This document shows positions 1 to 8,762 of a DNA stretch of 64,000 nucleotides, in pieces; the first letter of the stretch is position 1; each line of letters starts with the position of its first letter. The position numbers were made by a program, and so were the translations under genes. Source of the stretch: Ensifer adhaerens (GTDB lineage Bacteria > Pseudomonadota > Alphaproteobacteria > Rhizobiales > Rhizobiaceae); the NCBI RefSeq assembly GCF_020035535.1, contig NZ_CP083349.1, positions 2,294,001 through 2,358,000 of the forward strand, in the 5' to 3' direction. The notes beneath the pieces were generated by a model. It had not been told where the DNA came from and did not search any database. It was given only the letters and a program-made list of their open reading frames with translations.

Positions 1-1
1 G

Positions 2-133
2 TCGTCCGCGCCGGACAGCGCCTTTACCCGCCGCCTGCGTGAAGTCGGCTTTGCCACGGACGAGGTGAATGTGCGCGCCAACGGCAAACGTGGCGGTGCC
101 CGCCACGTGTTGTGGATGGCGACCAAACGCTGA
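2..133 (+). CDS. Spermidine synthase-like protein, C-terminal fragment
   Basis: Last 43 codons of a gene that enters from the left edge; the frame is open from base 2 to the TGA at 131-133. The end reads like the C-terminus of the SAM-dependent spermidine synthase-like family of rhizobia (a final beta strand RHVLWMA after a Gly/Arg-rich turn). The aminopropyl- or methyltransferase core is outside the window, so the family call rests on tail similarity only. It converges with the helicase gene on the other strand, 24 bp away. Confidence 0.5.
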   Translation, partial: SSAPDSAFTRRLREVGFATDEVNVRANGKRGGARHVLWMATKR

Positions 134-157
134 AGCAGCCCTTCCCCGTAACAGCCG

Positions 158-1285
158 TCAGCGAACGATGGTCAGCCGCTCTGCTGCCCGCGTGATCGCG
201 GTATAGAGCCAGCGTTCCCGCGTATCGCGAAACGCCCAGCTTTCGTCGAAGAGCACGACATTGTTCCACTGCGAGCCCTGCGCCTTGTGCACCGTCAGCG
301 CATAGCCGTAGTCGAACTCGTCGTAGCGCTTGCGCGTCGTCCAGGGAATCTCGCCCTCGACATCCTCGAAGGCAGCCTTCAACAGCTTGATCTTGGCAGC
401 CCCCCGGTCCATGTCGTCGTCTTCCGGCCGGATCATCAGGTTGATGCCCGGCTTCACCGTCTCCTTCGAAGAGCTCATCACCTGCCAAAGCGAGCCGTTG
501 AGCAGGCCCTTGGCCGGGTCGTTCCTGAGGCAGACGAGTTTGTCGCCGGATTGCGGGTAGTCGCTGGTAAAGCCCTTGAGTTCGCGCAGACGCTGGTTGT
601 AGCGCCGCCGGGTCTTGTTGGTGCCGACCAGCACCTGGTCGGCTTCGAGCACCAGTTCCTGGTTGACCTGGCCGCGACCGATCACATGCGTGGTGCCGTA
701 GTCGCCATGCATGATCTCCTTGCCTTCGCGCACCTGCATGGCGAGCTGGATGATCGGATTGTCGCGCGCCTGGCGGTGAATGTCCGTCAGCAGGTAGTCC
801 GGCTCCTGATTGGTGAAGTAGCCGCCGCCCGATACCGGCGGCAACTGGCCGGGGTCGCCGAGCACCAGGATCGGCGTGCCGAAGCTCATCAGGTCCTTGC
901 CGAGCGCCTCGTCCACCATCGAGCATTCGTCGACGATGATCAGCGCCGCCTTGGCAACCGGGCTCTGGCGGTTGATCGAAAACATCGGCGCTATCGAGGT
1001 CTTGCCGGTCTCCTCGTCGGAAACTTCCTCTTCGCCGCGCGGACGATAGATCAGCGAATGAATGGTCTTGGCGTTGCTTGCGCCCTTGGAGCGCAGCACC
1101 TGCGCGGCCTTGCCGGTGAAGGCGGCAAACAGCACCTCGCCGTCGACATGTTCGGCGAAATAGCGCGCAAGCGTCGTCTTGCCGGTGCCGGCATAGCCGA
1201 ACAGCCGGAACAGCGGCGAGCGGCCCTCTTTCAGCCACTGCGAAACGGCCTTGAGGGCCTCATCCTGTTGCGGTGCAAATTGCAT
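158..1285 (-). CDS. RecD-like ATP-dependent DNA helicase
   Basis: A 375-residue superfamily 1 helicase of the RecD/exonuclease V alpha type, shorter than full RecD and without the N-terminal RecD domain. The Walker A motif GYAGTGKTT lies near the N-terminus, followed by a motif Ia segment (FTGKAAQVL) and the DEAD-like VDECSMVD with LGDPGQLPPV. The C-terminal UvrD_C_2 signature is TVHKAQGSQW, followed by YTAITRA. Upstream in-frame codons exist to base 1348, but the ATG at 1285 (MQFAPQQDEAL) is the usual start for this family. It probably unwinds DNA in repair. No recB/recC partner is nearby, so it is not a RecBCD subunit by context. Confidence 0.88.
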   Translation of the reverse strand: MQFAPQQDEALKAVSQWLKEGRSPLFRLFGYAGTGKTTLARYFAEHVDGEVLFAAFTGKAAQVLRSKGASNAKTIHSLIYRPRGEEEVSDEETGKTSIAPMFSINRQSPVAKAALIIVDECSMVDEALGKDLMSFGTPILVLGDPGQLPPVSGGGYFTNQEPDYLLTDIHRQARDNPIIQLAMQVREGKEIMHGDYGTTHVIGRGQVNQELVLEADQVLVGTNKTRRRYNQRLRELKGFTSDYPQSGDKLVCLRNDPAKGLLNGSLWQVMSSSKETVKPGINLMIRPEDDDMDRGAAKIKLLKAAFEDVEGEIPWTTRKRYDEFDYGYALTVHKAQGSQWNNVVLFDESWAFRDTRERWLYTAITRAAERLTIVR

Positions 1286-1732
1286 GAGGCTGAGTGTCAG
1301 GATTCGGGCGGCACAAGCAAGCCCGGATTTGTGGGCGACCCGGACCACCTGGCGGCGGCTTTGAGGATGTCTCCCGTTCCCGTGGGAGTTTTCCTCGTGA
1401 AATCAATGGTTTTCGACGTGATTGCAGTTATCGCCTCGCTCACGCCGAAGATCCTTTGTTCACGTTTTTTTCTCATCACCGGGCTTCGTTACGCGGCCAC
1501 GAGCCTCTGCGGCAGGGGCGGCGGCGTCATCACCCGCACTTGCGGCCGACGATCGCTGTGGCACTTTCTTGCCTTGCCCCTTGAATGCACCGCCGCATTG
1601 TTGCTAACGAGCAAGGCGTGATGGCGCCGCGATCCGCCGCTATAGCGTGGCGCTGCCGTGATCACCATTGCTCGAAGCCCGTTGAGGCCGGCCACCGATG
1701 GCCGCTCCCGCCTTTCGGGGCCACGCCGGAGA
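1286..1732. other. Intergenic region, 447 bp, no gene recognised
   Basis: Lies between the divergent helicase and AbrB-family genes and must hold both promoters. Open frames across it do not resemble proteins and run into neighbouring genes in other frames. A T-rich patch near 1460-1475 could belong to a promoter, but no clear -35/-10 pair was identified. Confidence 0.4.
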
Positions 1733-2827
1733 ATGCCTGTGACGACCGACAAGCCCAAAGCCGCGTCCTCTCCGGAAAAGGTCGGCATCGGACGGCTGGC
1801 GCCGTGGCTGCAGTGGTGCCTGCTCTCGGTCGTGTCCCTCGTCTTTGCCACCTGCTTCGAGTTCATCGGCATTCCCGCCGGCCTCTTGATGGGGCCGATG
1901 CTCGCAGCCGTTCTCGTCGGCCTGAACGGCGGCACGATCCGCCTGCCGCGCCAGCTCTTCTTCTGCGTGCAGTTCATCCTGGCGATGATGATCGCCGGCG
2001 CCGTTACCCCGGGCATGCTCGTCACCTTCTCCGGCAACTGGCCGCTGTTCCTCGCCGTCGTCCTGTCGGTCATTGCCGTCAGCACTCTGTGCGGCTGGGT
2101 GATCACCCGCATGCGCATCCTGCCGGGCACGACCGCGATCTGGGGCTCTTCTGCCGGTGCTGCCTCGACCATGCTGTTGATGGCGGATGCCTATGGCGCC
2201 GATGCCCGCCTCGTCGCCTTCATGCAATATCTGCGCGTCGTCTTCGTCGCCAGCACCGCGACCGTGGTGGCGCATATGTGGGTCACCAGCACCGAGGCCG
2301 AACAGACCACCCATTGGTTCGCGCCGGTCGCGGGCCTGCCTTTCCTCGAAACCATCGCCGTCGGGCTGGGGGCAGCACTAGCCGGCCGGTTCCTGCGTGT
2401 GCCCGCCGGTGCCTTCCTGCTGCCCTTCCTCATCGGCGCGGCGCTCAATGTCAGCGGCGTGATGACAACCGTGCTGCCGCAATGGCTGCTGGGGCTCTGT
2501 TATGCCCTGCTCGGCTGGAACATCGGCCTCGGCTTCACCCGGCAGATCCTCGTCCACGCACGCCGCGCTCTGGTGCCGACGGTCATCTCGATCATCGTGC
2601 TGATCTCTTTTTCCGGCCTGCTCGCCGTCCTCCTGATCAAGGTCGTAGGCATCGATCCGCTCACCGCCTATCTCGCCACCAGCCCCGGCGGATTGGACTC
2701 GATCGCGGTCATTGCCGCTTCCAGCAACGTCGATCTGTCCTTCGTCATGGCGCTGCAGACCGCCCGCCTGCTGATCATCACCATGATCGGCCCGGCGCTC
2801 GCCCGCTTCGTCGCCGATCGCGCCTGA
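1733..2827 (+). CDS. AbrB family (ammonia monooxygenase-like) membrane protein
   Basis: A 364-residue polytopic membrane protein of the proteobacterial AbrB/ammonia monooxygenase-like family (PF05145), which is built of two related five-helix halves. The protein is strongly hydrophobic throughout, with GLLMGPMLAAVLVGL in the first repeat and the repeated pattern around LPFLIGAALNVSG in the second. It ends with TSPGGLDSIAVIAASSNVDLSFVMALQ, the typical family signature. The name is historical: it is neither the monooxygenase nor the AbrB DNA-binding regulator, and its transport role is unproven. The ATG at 1733 is chosen; a GTG at 1658 is in frame and possible. It stands alone on its strand. 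Confidence 0.82.
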   Translation: MPVTTDKPKAASSPEKVGIGRLAPWLQWCLLSVVSLVFATCFEFIGIPAGLLMGPMLAAVLVGLNGGTIRLPRQLFFCVQFILAMMIAGAVTPGMLVTFSGNWPLFLAVVLSVIAVSTLCGWVITRMRILPGTTAIWGSSAGAASTMLLMADAYGADARLVAFMQYLRVVFVASTATVVAHMWVTSTEAEQTTHWFAPVAGLPFLETIAVGLGAALAGRFLRVPAGAFLLPFLIGAALNVSGVMTTVLPQWLLGLCYALLGWNIGLGFTRQILVHARRALVPTVISIIVLISFSGLLAVLLIKVVGIDPLTAYLATSPGGLDSIAVIAASSNVDLSFVMALQTARLLIITMIGPALARFVADRA

Positions 2828-3006
2828 GGCGCGCCGATTGGCGCTTGCACGCCTATCCTGGGGTTGAAACACGGGCGGCACCGCCGCCGATCGTGGTTTT
2901 CCGGCAGCATTCCCCTCCTCTCGCCTTTTCACCAGTTCTCCGGGAATAAATCCGCCACGCACCGTGTCTTACGGCTGGATCTGCACCATGCGGCTCTCAC
3001 GGAAGC

Positions 3007-3030
3007 GGAACGAGGAGGCATTCGGCCGTT
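3007..3030 (+). promoter_or_regulatory. Possible ECF-type promoter
   Basis: GGAAC at 3007-3011 is followed 15 bases later by CGTT at 3027-3030, 39 bp upstream of the secreted protein gene that leads an ECF sigma/anti-sigma operon. The elements look like group IV sigma promoters (GGAAC/CGTT), but the spacer is 1-3 bases shorter than usual. Autoregulation by the sigma factor encoded in the same operon would be typical; here it is inference. Confidence 0.3.
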
Positions 3031-3068
3031 TCCGGATAGGAAAATCATCTTGAGGAAGGACAATTGCC

Positions 3069-3446
3069 ATGAGAACGTTTCCACTGACGATCGCCATGCT
3101 GCTTGCCGCCACTGTCACGGCCTTTGCCGCGCCGCCGGTCAAGGAAGTTGAATCGGCCAAAGGCAAGGTGCTGGCCGACGAAAACGGCATGACGCTCTAT
3201 ACCTACAAGGACGACCATGGTGGCAAGTCCAGTTGCTACGACGCCTGCGCCAAGAACTGGCCGCCGTTCCTGGCGGAAGCCAGCGCCAAGGCGGACGGCG
3301 CCTATACGCTCGTCGAGCGCAAGGACGGCAAGAAGCAATGGGCCAAGGATGGAATGCCGCTCTATTTCTTCGTCAAGGACAAGAAGATGGGTGACATTGC
3401 CGGCGACGGCATGAAGAAGGGCGAGTGGAATGTCGCCAAGCCGTAG
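3069..3446 (+). CDS. Secreted repeat protein (COG4315, Yx(FWY)xxD motif)
   Basis: A 125-residue exported protein. The N-terminus is a Sec signal peptide with cleavage expected after AFA (about residue 21). No lipobox cysteine is visible, so it is probably periplasmic rather than lipidated, although the family is often called lipoprotein. Two copies of the family motif are present: LYTYKDD near residue 45 and LYFFVKD near residue 99, each followed by a short loop. Two cysteines (SCYDAC) in the first repeat could form a disulfide. The gene has a ribosome site (GAGGAAGG) and its last 17 bases overlap the sigma factor gene, so they form one operon. Function is unknown. Confidence 0.82.
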   Translation: MRTFPLTIAMLLAATVTAFAAPPVKEVESAKGKVLADENGMTLYTYKDDHGGKSSCYDACAKNWPPFLAEASAKADGAYTLVERKDGKKQWAKDGMPLYFFVKDKKMGDIAGDGMKKGEWNVAKP

Positions 3447-3984
3447 TGGCGGAAATGCGGATGCGGGGGCCGACGGCCCCGCATCCGACCGGTTCGAGGA
3501 GGATGTGCTGGCCCTGGTGCCGGCGCTGAGGCGCTATGCGCGCAGCCTCGTGCGCTCGGACCCGGATGGCGAGGACCTGCTGCAGGACTGCGTGGAGAAG
3601 GTGCTGGCGCGCCGCGCACAGTGGCGCGGCGTCAACCTGCGCGCCTGGGCCTTCACCATCATGACCAATCTCGGGCGCAACCGGCACCGCTACCTTGCCA
3701 TGCACCCGCAGGTCGCACTGGATGAAGATCTGGGGCTGGAGGCGGAGAACCGCGAAAGCGATCCGCTCGAACGCTCCAGGCTCGAACGGGCGCTGAACGG
3801 CCTTTCCTCGGATAACCGTTCGGTGCTGATGCTCGTGGTGATCGAAGGATACCGCTACCAGGACGTGGCCGAGATGATGGCCATTCCGATCGGCACCGTG
3901 ATGTCGCGGCTGTCACGCGCCCGACGCCAGCTTGCCGAAGCCATGAAGGACGACAATGTGATCAGCATGCGGAGACCGAAATGA
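3430..3984 (+). CDS. ECF RNA polymerase sigma factor
   Basis: A 184-residue group IV sigma factor. Region 2 (about residues 25-90) contains RRYARSLVRSDPDGEDLLQDC and the helix with RAWAFTIMTNLGRN. Region 4 (about 115-170) has the helix-turn-helix YRYQDVAEMMAIPIGTVMSRLSRAR. There is no extra C-terminal domain. Its ATG lies within the end of the upstream secreted-protein gene, and its stop overlaps the downstream anti-sigma gene (ATGA at 3981). Translational coupling of sigma and anti-sigma is the normal arrangement for keeping them in balance. The inducing signal is unknown; the secreted repeat protein may be a target or sensor component. Confidence 0.9.
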   Translation: MSPSRSGGNADAGADGPASDRFEEDVLALVPALRRYARSLVRSDPDGEDLLQDCVEKVLARRAQWRGVNLRAWAFTIMTNLGRNRHRYLAMHPQVALDEDLGLEAENRESDPLERSRLERALNGLSSDNRSVLMLVVIEGYRYQDVAEMMAIPIGTVMSRLSRARRQLAEAMKDDNVISMRRPK

Positions 3985-4814
3985 CGGAAGATCTCAACAC
4001 TGTCTCCGAAGACGACCTGCACGCCTATGTCGACGGGTTCGCGACCCCACAGGAACGCGAACGGATCGAGCAATGGCTGGAGCGCAACCCCGCCCGCGCC
4101 GAAGAAGTCCGGCAATGGCAGGCGCAGGCGGTAGACCTTCGTTCGCTCTTCGGCGGTTACGCGCGTAGCGACGCACGCGATCGCGCCTTGCTTTCAAGCA
4201 GCAGCAACGACCCTTCGCAGGCGCTCCCGAGCAAGGGCACCCGATCCGTCACCGGCCGTCTGCGCGCCATCGCCGCCGGCCTCGCCCTCTTTGCCGCCGG
4301 CGGGCTTACCGGCCTCTACGCGCCGTCCCTGCTTTCAGCAGATGGCGCCGACCGATCGATCGAGACCGCCGACAGCCTGCCGCGACAGGCGCAATCGGCC
4401 TTCCTGGTCTATGCCAGCGAAGTACGCCACGCCGTCGAAGTCGGCGCCGACGATCAGAGCCATCTTGCCACCTGGCTCGGAAAACGCCTCGACCATCCGC
4501 TGACGATCCCCGACCTCTCCTCGCTCGGCTTCTCGCTGGTCGGCGGCCGGCTGCTGCCGGTCAACGGCAAGGCGGGCGCGATGTTCATGTATGAGGATGG
4601 CACCGGGCGCAGGCTGACCGTTCTTCTCGGCCGCAACGACGACAACCGCGAAACCAGCTTCCGCATCGACAGCTCCGAAGGCGTCGAAACCTTCTACTGG
4701 ATCGACGGCCCGATCGGCTACGCCGTCACCGGCGAGGTGCCGCGCAATCTGCTGCAGCAGGTGGCTGACGAATGCTACCGTCAGTTCGACAAGAACGAGG
4801 CGACAGGAAGCTGA
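3981..4814 (+). CDS. Transmembrane anti-sigma factor
   Basis: A 277-residue membrane-anchored anti-sigma factor (COG5662 type). The cytoplasmic N-terminus has the typical SEDDLHAYVDG opening and RIEQWLERNP; no HxxxCxxC zinc motif is present, so it is a non-zinc version. One transmembrane helix lies around residues 93-112 (RAIAAGLALFAAGGLTGLYA). A periplasmic domain of about 160 residues carries the pattern DLSSLGFSLVGGRLLP found in this family. It overlaps the sigma gene by 4 bp and should sequester it until a periplasmic signal releases it. Confidence 0.87.
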   Translation: MTEDLNTVSEDDLHAYVDGFATPQERERIEQWLERNPARAEEVRQWQAQAVDLRSLFGGYARSDARDRALLSSSSNDPSQALPSKGTRSVTGRLRAIAAGLALFAAGGLTGLYAPSLLSADGADRSIETADSLPRQAQSAFLVYASEVRHAVEVGADDQSHLATWLGKRLDHPLTIPDLSSLGFSLVGGRLLPVNGKAGAMFMYEDGTGRRLTVLLGRNDDNRETSFRIDSSEGVETFYWIDGPIGYAVTGEVPRNLLQQVADECYRQFDKNEATGS

Positions 4815-4851
4815 GACGGCGGCGTGCCGCCTCAGGCGCGTTCCGGCCCGC

Positions 4852-5697
4852 TCAGAAAAAGCCGAGCAGCTTGTAGCGGGTCTTGCGACGCGCGTCGTTC
4901 CAGAACATGCGGATCAGCAGGAACTTCGTCCACGGCGACATCGGCGGCAGCTTGTCCTTCAGCCGGTAGCAGCCGACCGTATACTCCCAGCGCTGCGAGA
5001 ACTTTTCCCGGAAGGTCTTTGCACCATAGCGCTGTTGTGATCCCGATCCCTCGATGAAGTGAAATTCGGGCCCCTCCACATAGGCGACGAGATCGCGCAC
5101 CACGAACTCCGTGACGATGTAGGAGGCGCCGGTCCAGGGATAGCTGAACTCCGCATAGCGCCGAAGCAGGATCTCCAGGCTGCCTTGCGAGCGGTAGATG
5201 CCGTACACCCATTCGGACGGATAACTCAGATTGCGCGGGATGGTGCCGTCGCGCACGCGCTGGGCAAAATTGAAGACATCGCGGTTGGGGCTGGCAAGGC
5301 GCCCTTTGCCGTCTTTGAACCGCCTGACGTCCGAAACTCCGAGCAGCTTGGTCTTGTCCGCGTCCAGGGCGGCAACGAGGCGCGACAGATAGTCGAGCGT
5401 CGAAAAGTCGTCGCAAGCCCTGAGGCAGAAGTATTCGCCGAGTTCGGTGCCGAGGTGGAAGCACTTGAGAAAGTTGTCGTCGGCCTTGAGATGGACCTCG
5501 TTCTCCAGCACCTCGAACCGAGGATCCTTCGCCGCGAAGGCCCTGGCGATTTCCAGCGAGCCATCGGTCGACTTGTTTTCGACGATGATGGCGCGGAAAT
5601 CCCTGAAATCCTGGTCCGCAATGCACTGCAGGCATTTTTCCAGCGTCTTCGCACCATTGAAGACCGGAAACAGAACGACGAGTTTCGCCTTCTCCAT
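4852..5697 (-). CDS. Family 2 glycosyltransferase
   Basis: A 281-residue GT-A fold glycosyltransferase. The N-terminus KLVVLFPVFNGAKTLEKCL matches the nucleotide-sugar binding start of family 2, with IIVENKSTDGS following and a metal-binding-like acidic patch RACDDFS near residue 110. No transmembrane segment is visible. The ATG at 5697 is preceded by GGAGTGAGA; an upstream TTG at 5742 would overlap the previous gene and is less likely. It follows the other glycosyltransferase gene by 31 bp and is probably co-transcribed with it, which suggests a surface polysaccharide or glycoconjugate job. Acceptor and sugar are unknown. Confidence 0.83.
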   Translation of the reverse strand: MEKAKLVVLFPVFNGAKTLEKCLQCIADQDFRDFRAIIVENKSTDGSLEIARAFAAKDPRFEVLENEVHLKADDNFLKCFHLGTELGEYFCLRACDDFSTLDYLSRLVAALDADKTKLLGVSDVRRFKDGKGRLASPNRDVFNFAQRVRDGTIPRNLSYPSEWVYGIYRSQGSLEILLRRYAEFSYPWTGASYIVTEFVVRDLVAYVEGPEFHFIEGSGSQQRYGAKTFREKFSQRWEYTVGCYRLKDKLPPMSPWTKFLLIRMFWNDARRKTRYKLLGFF

Positions 5698-5728
5698 TCT
5701 CACTCCAAACCATTTGCCGAGCAGCGCC

Positions 5729-6772
5729 TCAGGCGCGCTCAAGCCGCGTTATAAATCCGAGATTCAGCAATTGCTTCGATCCGGTGAAGCGCACCGAGAC
5801 GTCCGACGTCAACTGCAGGCCGCCGGCGCTTGCGATGCTCTCCTTGATCGTCACATAGACGGCAGACGTATTGAAATACTGCCCGCCCGCCGCCGCCGCA
5901 TCGACGACCTCAGCATAATCGGCAAAGAACTTGAAATGCAGCAGCACGCCCATGGCGGCCGGAAAATTCCTGTCATAGGGCAAGGGCTGATGGATGCTGG
6001 GGCCGAAGCAGCATTCGCCGTCCCAGAACATCAGCGGGTATTTGACCATCTCCAGGTCCGTGCCGAACTTGCGGTGGCGCGGCCCGCCCTTGACGCTGAA
6101 CGCCCGCTTCATCGCGTGCATGGTGTAGCCGGTGGAGTCGAAGTGATCGGCGATCTCCCAGGGGGCCTGGTGCTTCAGCTTTTCCACGTCCGCCCGCTCG
6201 AGATCGACCGGATACATGTCGAGCATCGGCGCCAGCAGGCGGCGCGCGCCCATCCGCTCCAGCGTCGGAATGAGCCACCTGAGCCCGCGTTCCTCATAGC
6301 CGTCATAGACGAGATACTCGTCGGAATCGACATTGACGTACCACCGGCCGGTGCCATAGCGCTCGAACAGCGTTTCCCGCCATTCGCGTCCGCGCCTTGC
6401 CTCCTTGAACCGGACGGTGGACGACCAGGCGTCGACGTCCGGCTGCGACACCAGATATTCGCGCGTGCCGTCGGCCGAGACGTCATCGATGCAGATGAAG
6501 CGCGTCACCCCGAGCTTGCGGTAATGCGCCAGGAACGACGGCAACAGCTTGAGGTCGTTGTGGGTAATGAACATCAGCGGGATATCGTCGGCCGACAAGG
6601 TCGCCGGCCCCCGCGCGTTCAGGCAGGTCAATTCGTGCCGGCGCTTCTTTTTCCTCTCGCGCCGGGCCATCCTTTTCGTTTCCAGCCATGTGCTGAGGCG
6701 TTCGAGCGGCGTTCTTTTGAACATCTCCGCCGCCGCCTCCATGGAGGGAAAAGGATATTGCGTATCGCCCAC
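5729..6772 (-). CDS. Glycosyltransferase family 2 (Glyco_tranf_2_4 type)
   Basis: A 347-residue protein of the rhizobial glycosyltransferase group PF13704. It has MFITHNDLKLLPSFLAHYRKLGVTRF, then ICIDDVSADGTREYL and the DxD-like VNVDSDEYLVYDG around residue 155. A basic stretch RRERKKKRRH precedes the catalytic domain near residue 40. The family is common in Rhizobiales, often near exopolysaccharide genes, and seems to use GT-A chemistry. It precedes a second glycosyltransferase on the same strand. Substrates cannot be inferred. Confidence 0.82.
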   Translation of the reverse strand: MGDTQYPFPSMEAAAEMFKRTPLERLSTWLETKRMARRERKKKRRHELTCLNARGPATLSADDIPLMFITHNDLKLLPSFLAHYRKLGVTRFICIDDVSADGTREYLVSQPDVDAWSSTVRFKEARRGREWRETLFERYGTGRWYVNVDSDEYLVYDGYEERGLRWLIPTLERMGARRLLAPMLDMYPVDLERADVEKLKHQAPWEIADHFDSTGYTMHAMKRAFSVKGGPRHRKFGTDLEMVKYPLMFWDGECCFGPSIHQPLPYDRNFPAAMGVLLHFKFFADYAEVVDAAAAGGQYFNTSAVYVTIKESIASAGGLQLTSDVSVRFTGSKQLLNLGFITRLERA

Positions 6773-6863
6773 GACGAGCTCCAGATCGTTAAGATTAGCA
6801 GCCTCTACGTGAAAAACGGTCTGCGATCAACTTGCCAGGTCCAGCGGATCGGCGCCTTTGAAA

Positions 6864-7223
6864 TCAGGCCCTCTCGGGATCGTTGGCAAGCACGATCGGC
6901 TGCCCATGCGGCGTGGCCTCCGCCGCGCGCTGCCAGCTCTCGGTCAGGTGCTCGAGCTCGCGGCCGGAGGCGATCGAGAGCTCGGTGACGAGGCGCGAGA
7001 GGGCCGCCACCCAGCAATCGTAATAGTCGCTGGCATCGGCCTTGCGGCCGGGCTTGTAGAGCTCGGCCGAGAGCGCCTCGGCCCATTCCGGCCAGGAAAA
7101 GACGCCCTTTTCGTGCAGACGCACGGTCATGGCAAATGCGGCCGCCTGCCAGGGCTCGGCAAAGACAGGGTCGCCCTCCGGCGATTTCGGCAGCTCGGCC
7201 GAGGCGACGAGCGGTGACGTCAC
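6864..7223 (-). CDS. Nitrile hydratase accessory protein (activator)
   Basis: A protein of about 119 residues with the family core LPKSPEGDPVFAEPWQAAAFAM and FSWPEWAEALSAEL, followed by YYDCWVAALSRLV. Members of this group act as metallochaperone/activators: they help insert cobalt into the alpha subunit and resemble the beta subunit N-terminal half. It lies directly downstream of the beta-subunit gene as expected. The start is uncertain: the GTG at 7223 begins one base after the beta stop codon, an in-frame ATG at 7256 would overlap it, and a TTG at 7238 has a nearby GGGAG. Confidence 0.82.
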   Translation of the reverse strand: MTSPLVASAELPKSPEGDPVFAEPWQAAAFAMTVRLHEKGVFSWPEWAEALSAELYKPGRKADASDYYDCWVAALSRLVTELSIASGRELEHLTESWQRAAEATPHGQPIVLANDPERA

Positions 7224-7224
7224 C

Positions 7225-7884
7225 TTACACGTGTTCAAGGTAGCTCTCCCAGGCATCGATCGAGACCGTCAGCGTCGGGTCGGCGCCCTCGCCCCAGATC
7301 TCGGACCCGTCGAAAACGACGGTATAGACCCATTGCGGATTCTCGCCGCGGCCATGGGCGTTGTCGTCGGGGAAGACGAAGGAGCCCTGCACCGCCTCGA
7401 CCCGGCCAAGCTTGGCTCGGATGTAGCGCGGCAGGCGGGTATGGGTTTCCGGATTGAAGTTCTTCGTGCGCACTCGGTCGCCGACGGCAAAGCGTGGGAG
7501 CTCCTCCACCGGCCGATCACAGGGGCCGCCCTTGGCGAGGACGCCCGCCACCATGTCGGCCTTCAGCACCCGCTTGGGCGCCGCGCCCTGCTCCAGCCTG
7601 TGGCCGCCATCGAGTTCGGCCTGGCTCACGAAGCCGTGGCGCTTCAACAGCGTTTCCAGCGCGCGGGTCCAGATCTCGTAATAGCTCGCCGAAAGATACG
7701 TCGCCGGCGGCAGGTTTTCGCGCGCATGCCGGCTTTCGTCGATCGTCCAGGCGCCGAAGGCACCACAGGAGAGCGTGACGCCGAGCGCCCGCTTTTCCCA
7801 TTCGGCATGGAAATAGGGCTCATTCTTTTCCGGCGCCACCGGGCCGAGGCCATGCGCACCGCCGAGATCGTGGGGACCGTTCAT
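7225..7884 (-). CDS. nthB: Nitrile hydratase beta subunit
   Basis: A 219-residue beta subunit that packs against the alpha subunit and shapes the active site of the heterotetramer hydrating nitriles to amides. It starts [16 protein letters not shown], the canonical opening, and has the conserved [14 protein letters not shown] and [11 protein letters not shown] segments. The C-terminal SH3-like barrel contains [15 protein letters not shown] with arginines that contact the alpha-subunit metal cluster in known structures. It overlaps the alpha gene by four bases (ATGA), so translation is coupled. Confidence 0.95.
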   Translation of the reverse strand: MNGPHDLGGAHGLGPVAPEKNEPYFHAEWEKRALGVTLSCGAFGAWTIDESRHARENLPPATYLSASYYEIWTRALETLLKRHGFVSQAELDGGHRLEQGAAPKRVLKADMVAGVLAKGGPCDRPVEELPRFAVGDRVRTKNFNPETHTRLPRYIRAKLGRVEAVQGSFVFPDDNAHGRGENPQWVYTVVFDGSEIWGEGADPTLTVSIDAWESYLEHV

Positions 7885-8528
7885 CGAAGCGCCTCCGCGG
7901 AAAGCGCCAGGCCCGTGCCGATCATCGCGTCACGCGTCACCAGCGCGGCAAGTTCTTCCTCGCTGAACCCGCCCGTATCGGCCGGCCGTTCCGGCACGAC
8001 GAGATAGCGCAGCTCCGCTGTCGAATCCCAGACGCGGATGCGCGTCGCTTCCGGCAAGGTCACGCCGAATTCCTGGAGCACCCCGCGCGGATCGATGACG
8101 GCGCGCGAGCGATAGGGCGGCGCCTTGTACCAGACCGGCGGCAGCCCGAGCACGGACCAGGGATAGCAGGAACAGAGCGTGCAGACGACGAGGTTGTGGG
8201 TATCAGCGGTGTTGAACACGGCGCGCATGTGCTCGCCCTGGCGGCCGGTGAAGCCGAGGCTGGCAATCGCCTCCGTCGCATCGCTCTTCAGCCGTTCGGC
8301 GAAATCCGGATCCGCCCAGGCCTTCGCCACGACGCGTGCCCCGTTGCGTGGCCCCACCTTCGTCTCATAGGTCTCGACAATCGCATCGATCGCCGCCGGG
8401 TCGATCAACCCCTTCTCCGTCAGCACCGTTTCCAGCGCCTTCACCCGCGCTTCCATGTCGGTGAAATGGTTGTCGTGGTGATGATGGTCGTGATCGTGGT
8501 GGTCGTGGCCGTAATCGTGTTCGGACAT
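7881..8528 (-). CDS. nthA: Cobalt-type nitrile hydratase alpha subunit with His-rich N-terminus
   Basis: A 215-residue catalytic alpha subunit. The metal site is [10 protein letters not shown], with Cys116, Cys119, Ser120 and Cys121. The threonine between the first two cysteine positions and the tyrosine after them mark the cobalt (non-heme Co3+) class rather than the iron class. In the family, two of these cysteines are oxidised to sulfinate/sulfenate. Residues 4-21 hold ten histidines interleaved with Asp, a tail absent from classical Rhodococcus enzymes. The ATG at 8528 follows a GAGGAG site 8 bases away. First gene of the nthA-nthB-activator operon. No amidase or cobalt transporter is adjacent. 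Confidence 0.94.
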   Translation of the reverse strand: MSEHDYGHDHHDHDHHHHDNHFTDMEARVKALETVLTEKGLIDPAAIDAIVETYETKVGPRNGARVVAKAWADPDFAERLKSDATEAIASLGFTGRQGEHMRAVFNTADTHNLVVCTLCSCYPWSVLGLPPVWYKAPPYRSRAVIDPRGVLQEFGVTLPEATRIRVWDSTAELRYLVVPERPADTGGFSEEELAALVTRDAMIGTGLALSAEALR

Positions 8529-8762
8529 TGCCTGGCTCCTCACAACGCCGTGCCATCACAGGCACAAAGATGGCGCTGCCTCCTCCTAAAGTCGTAGCGC
8601 ATAAACCCCGGATTCGAAATCGATTTCAACGCCTGCGGGTACCCGCAATTGTCACCGTAACAAGTCTGGTCCGCATTTCGGAATCTGGCGTGGCCGCCCG
8701 CCCACTAAACTTTGACGACACGTGGTGCTGTCGCACGCAACCGCCTCCTCTATTCTAGCACG

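Noticed and set aside
4817..4832. Small hairpin GGCGG/CCGCC between the anti-sigma and glycosyltransferase genes
   Set aside because: Short stem with no T-run on either strand; likely chance in GC-rich DNA.
7881..8528. Iron-type nitrile hydratase
   Set aside because: The metal motif has Thr and Tyr (CTLCSCY), typical of the cobalt class, not Ser/Thr as in the iron class (CSLCSCT).
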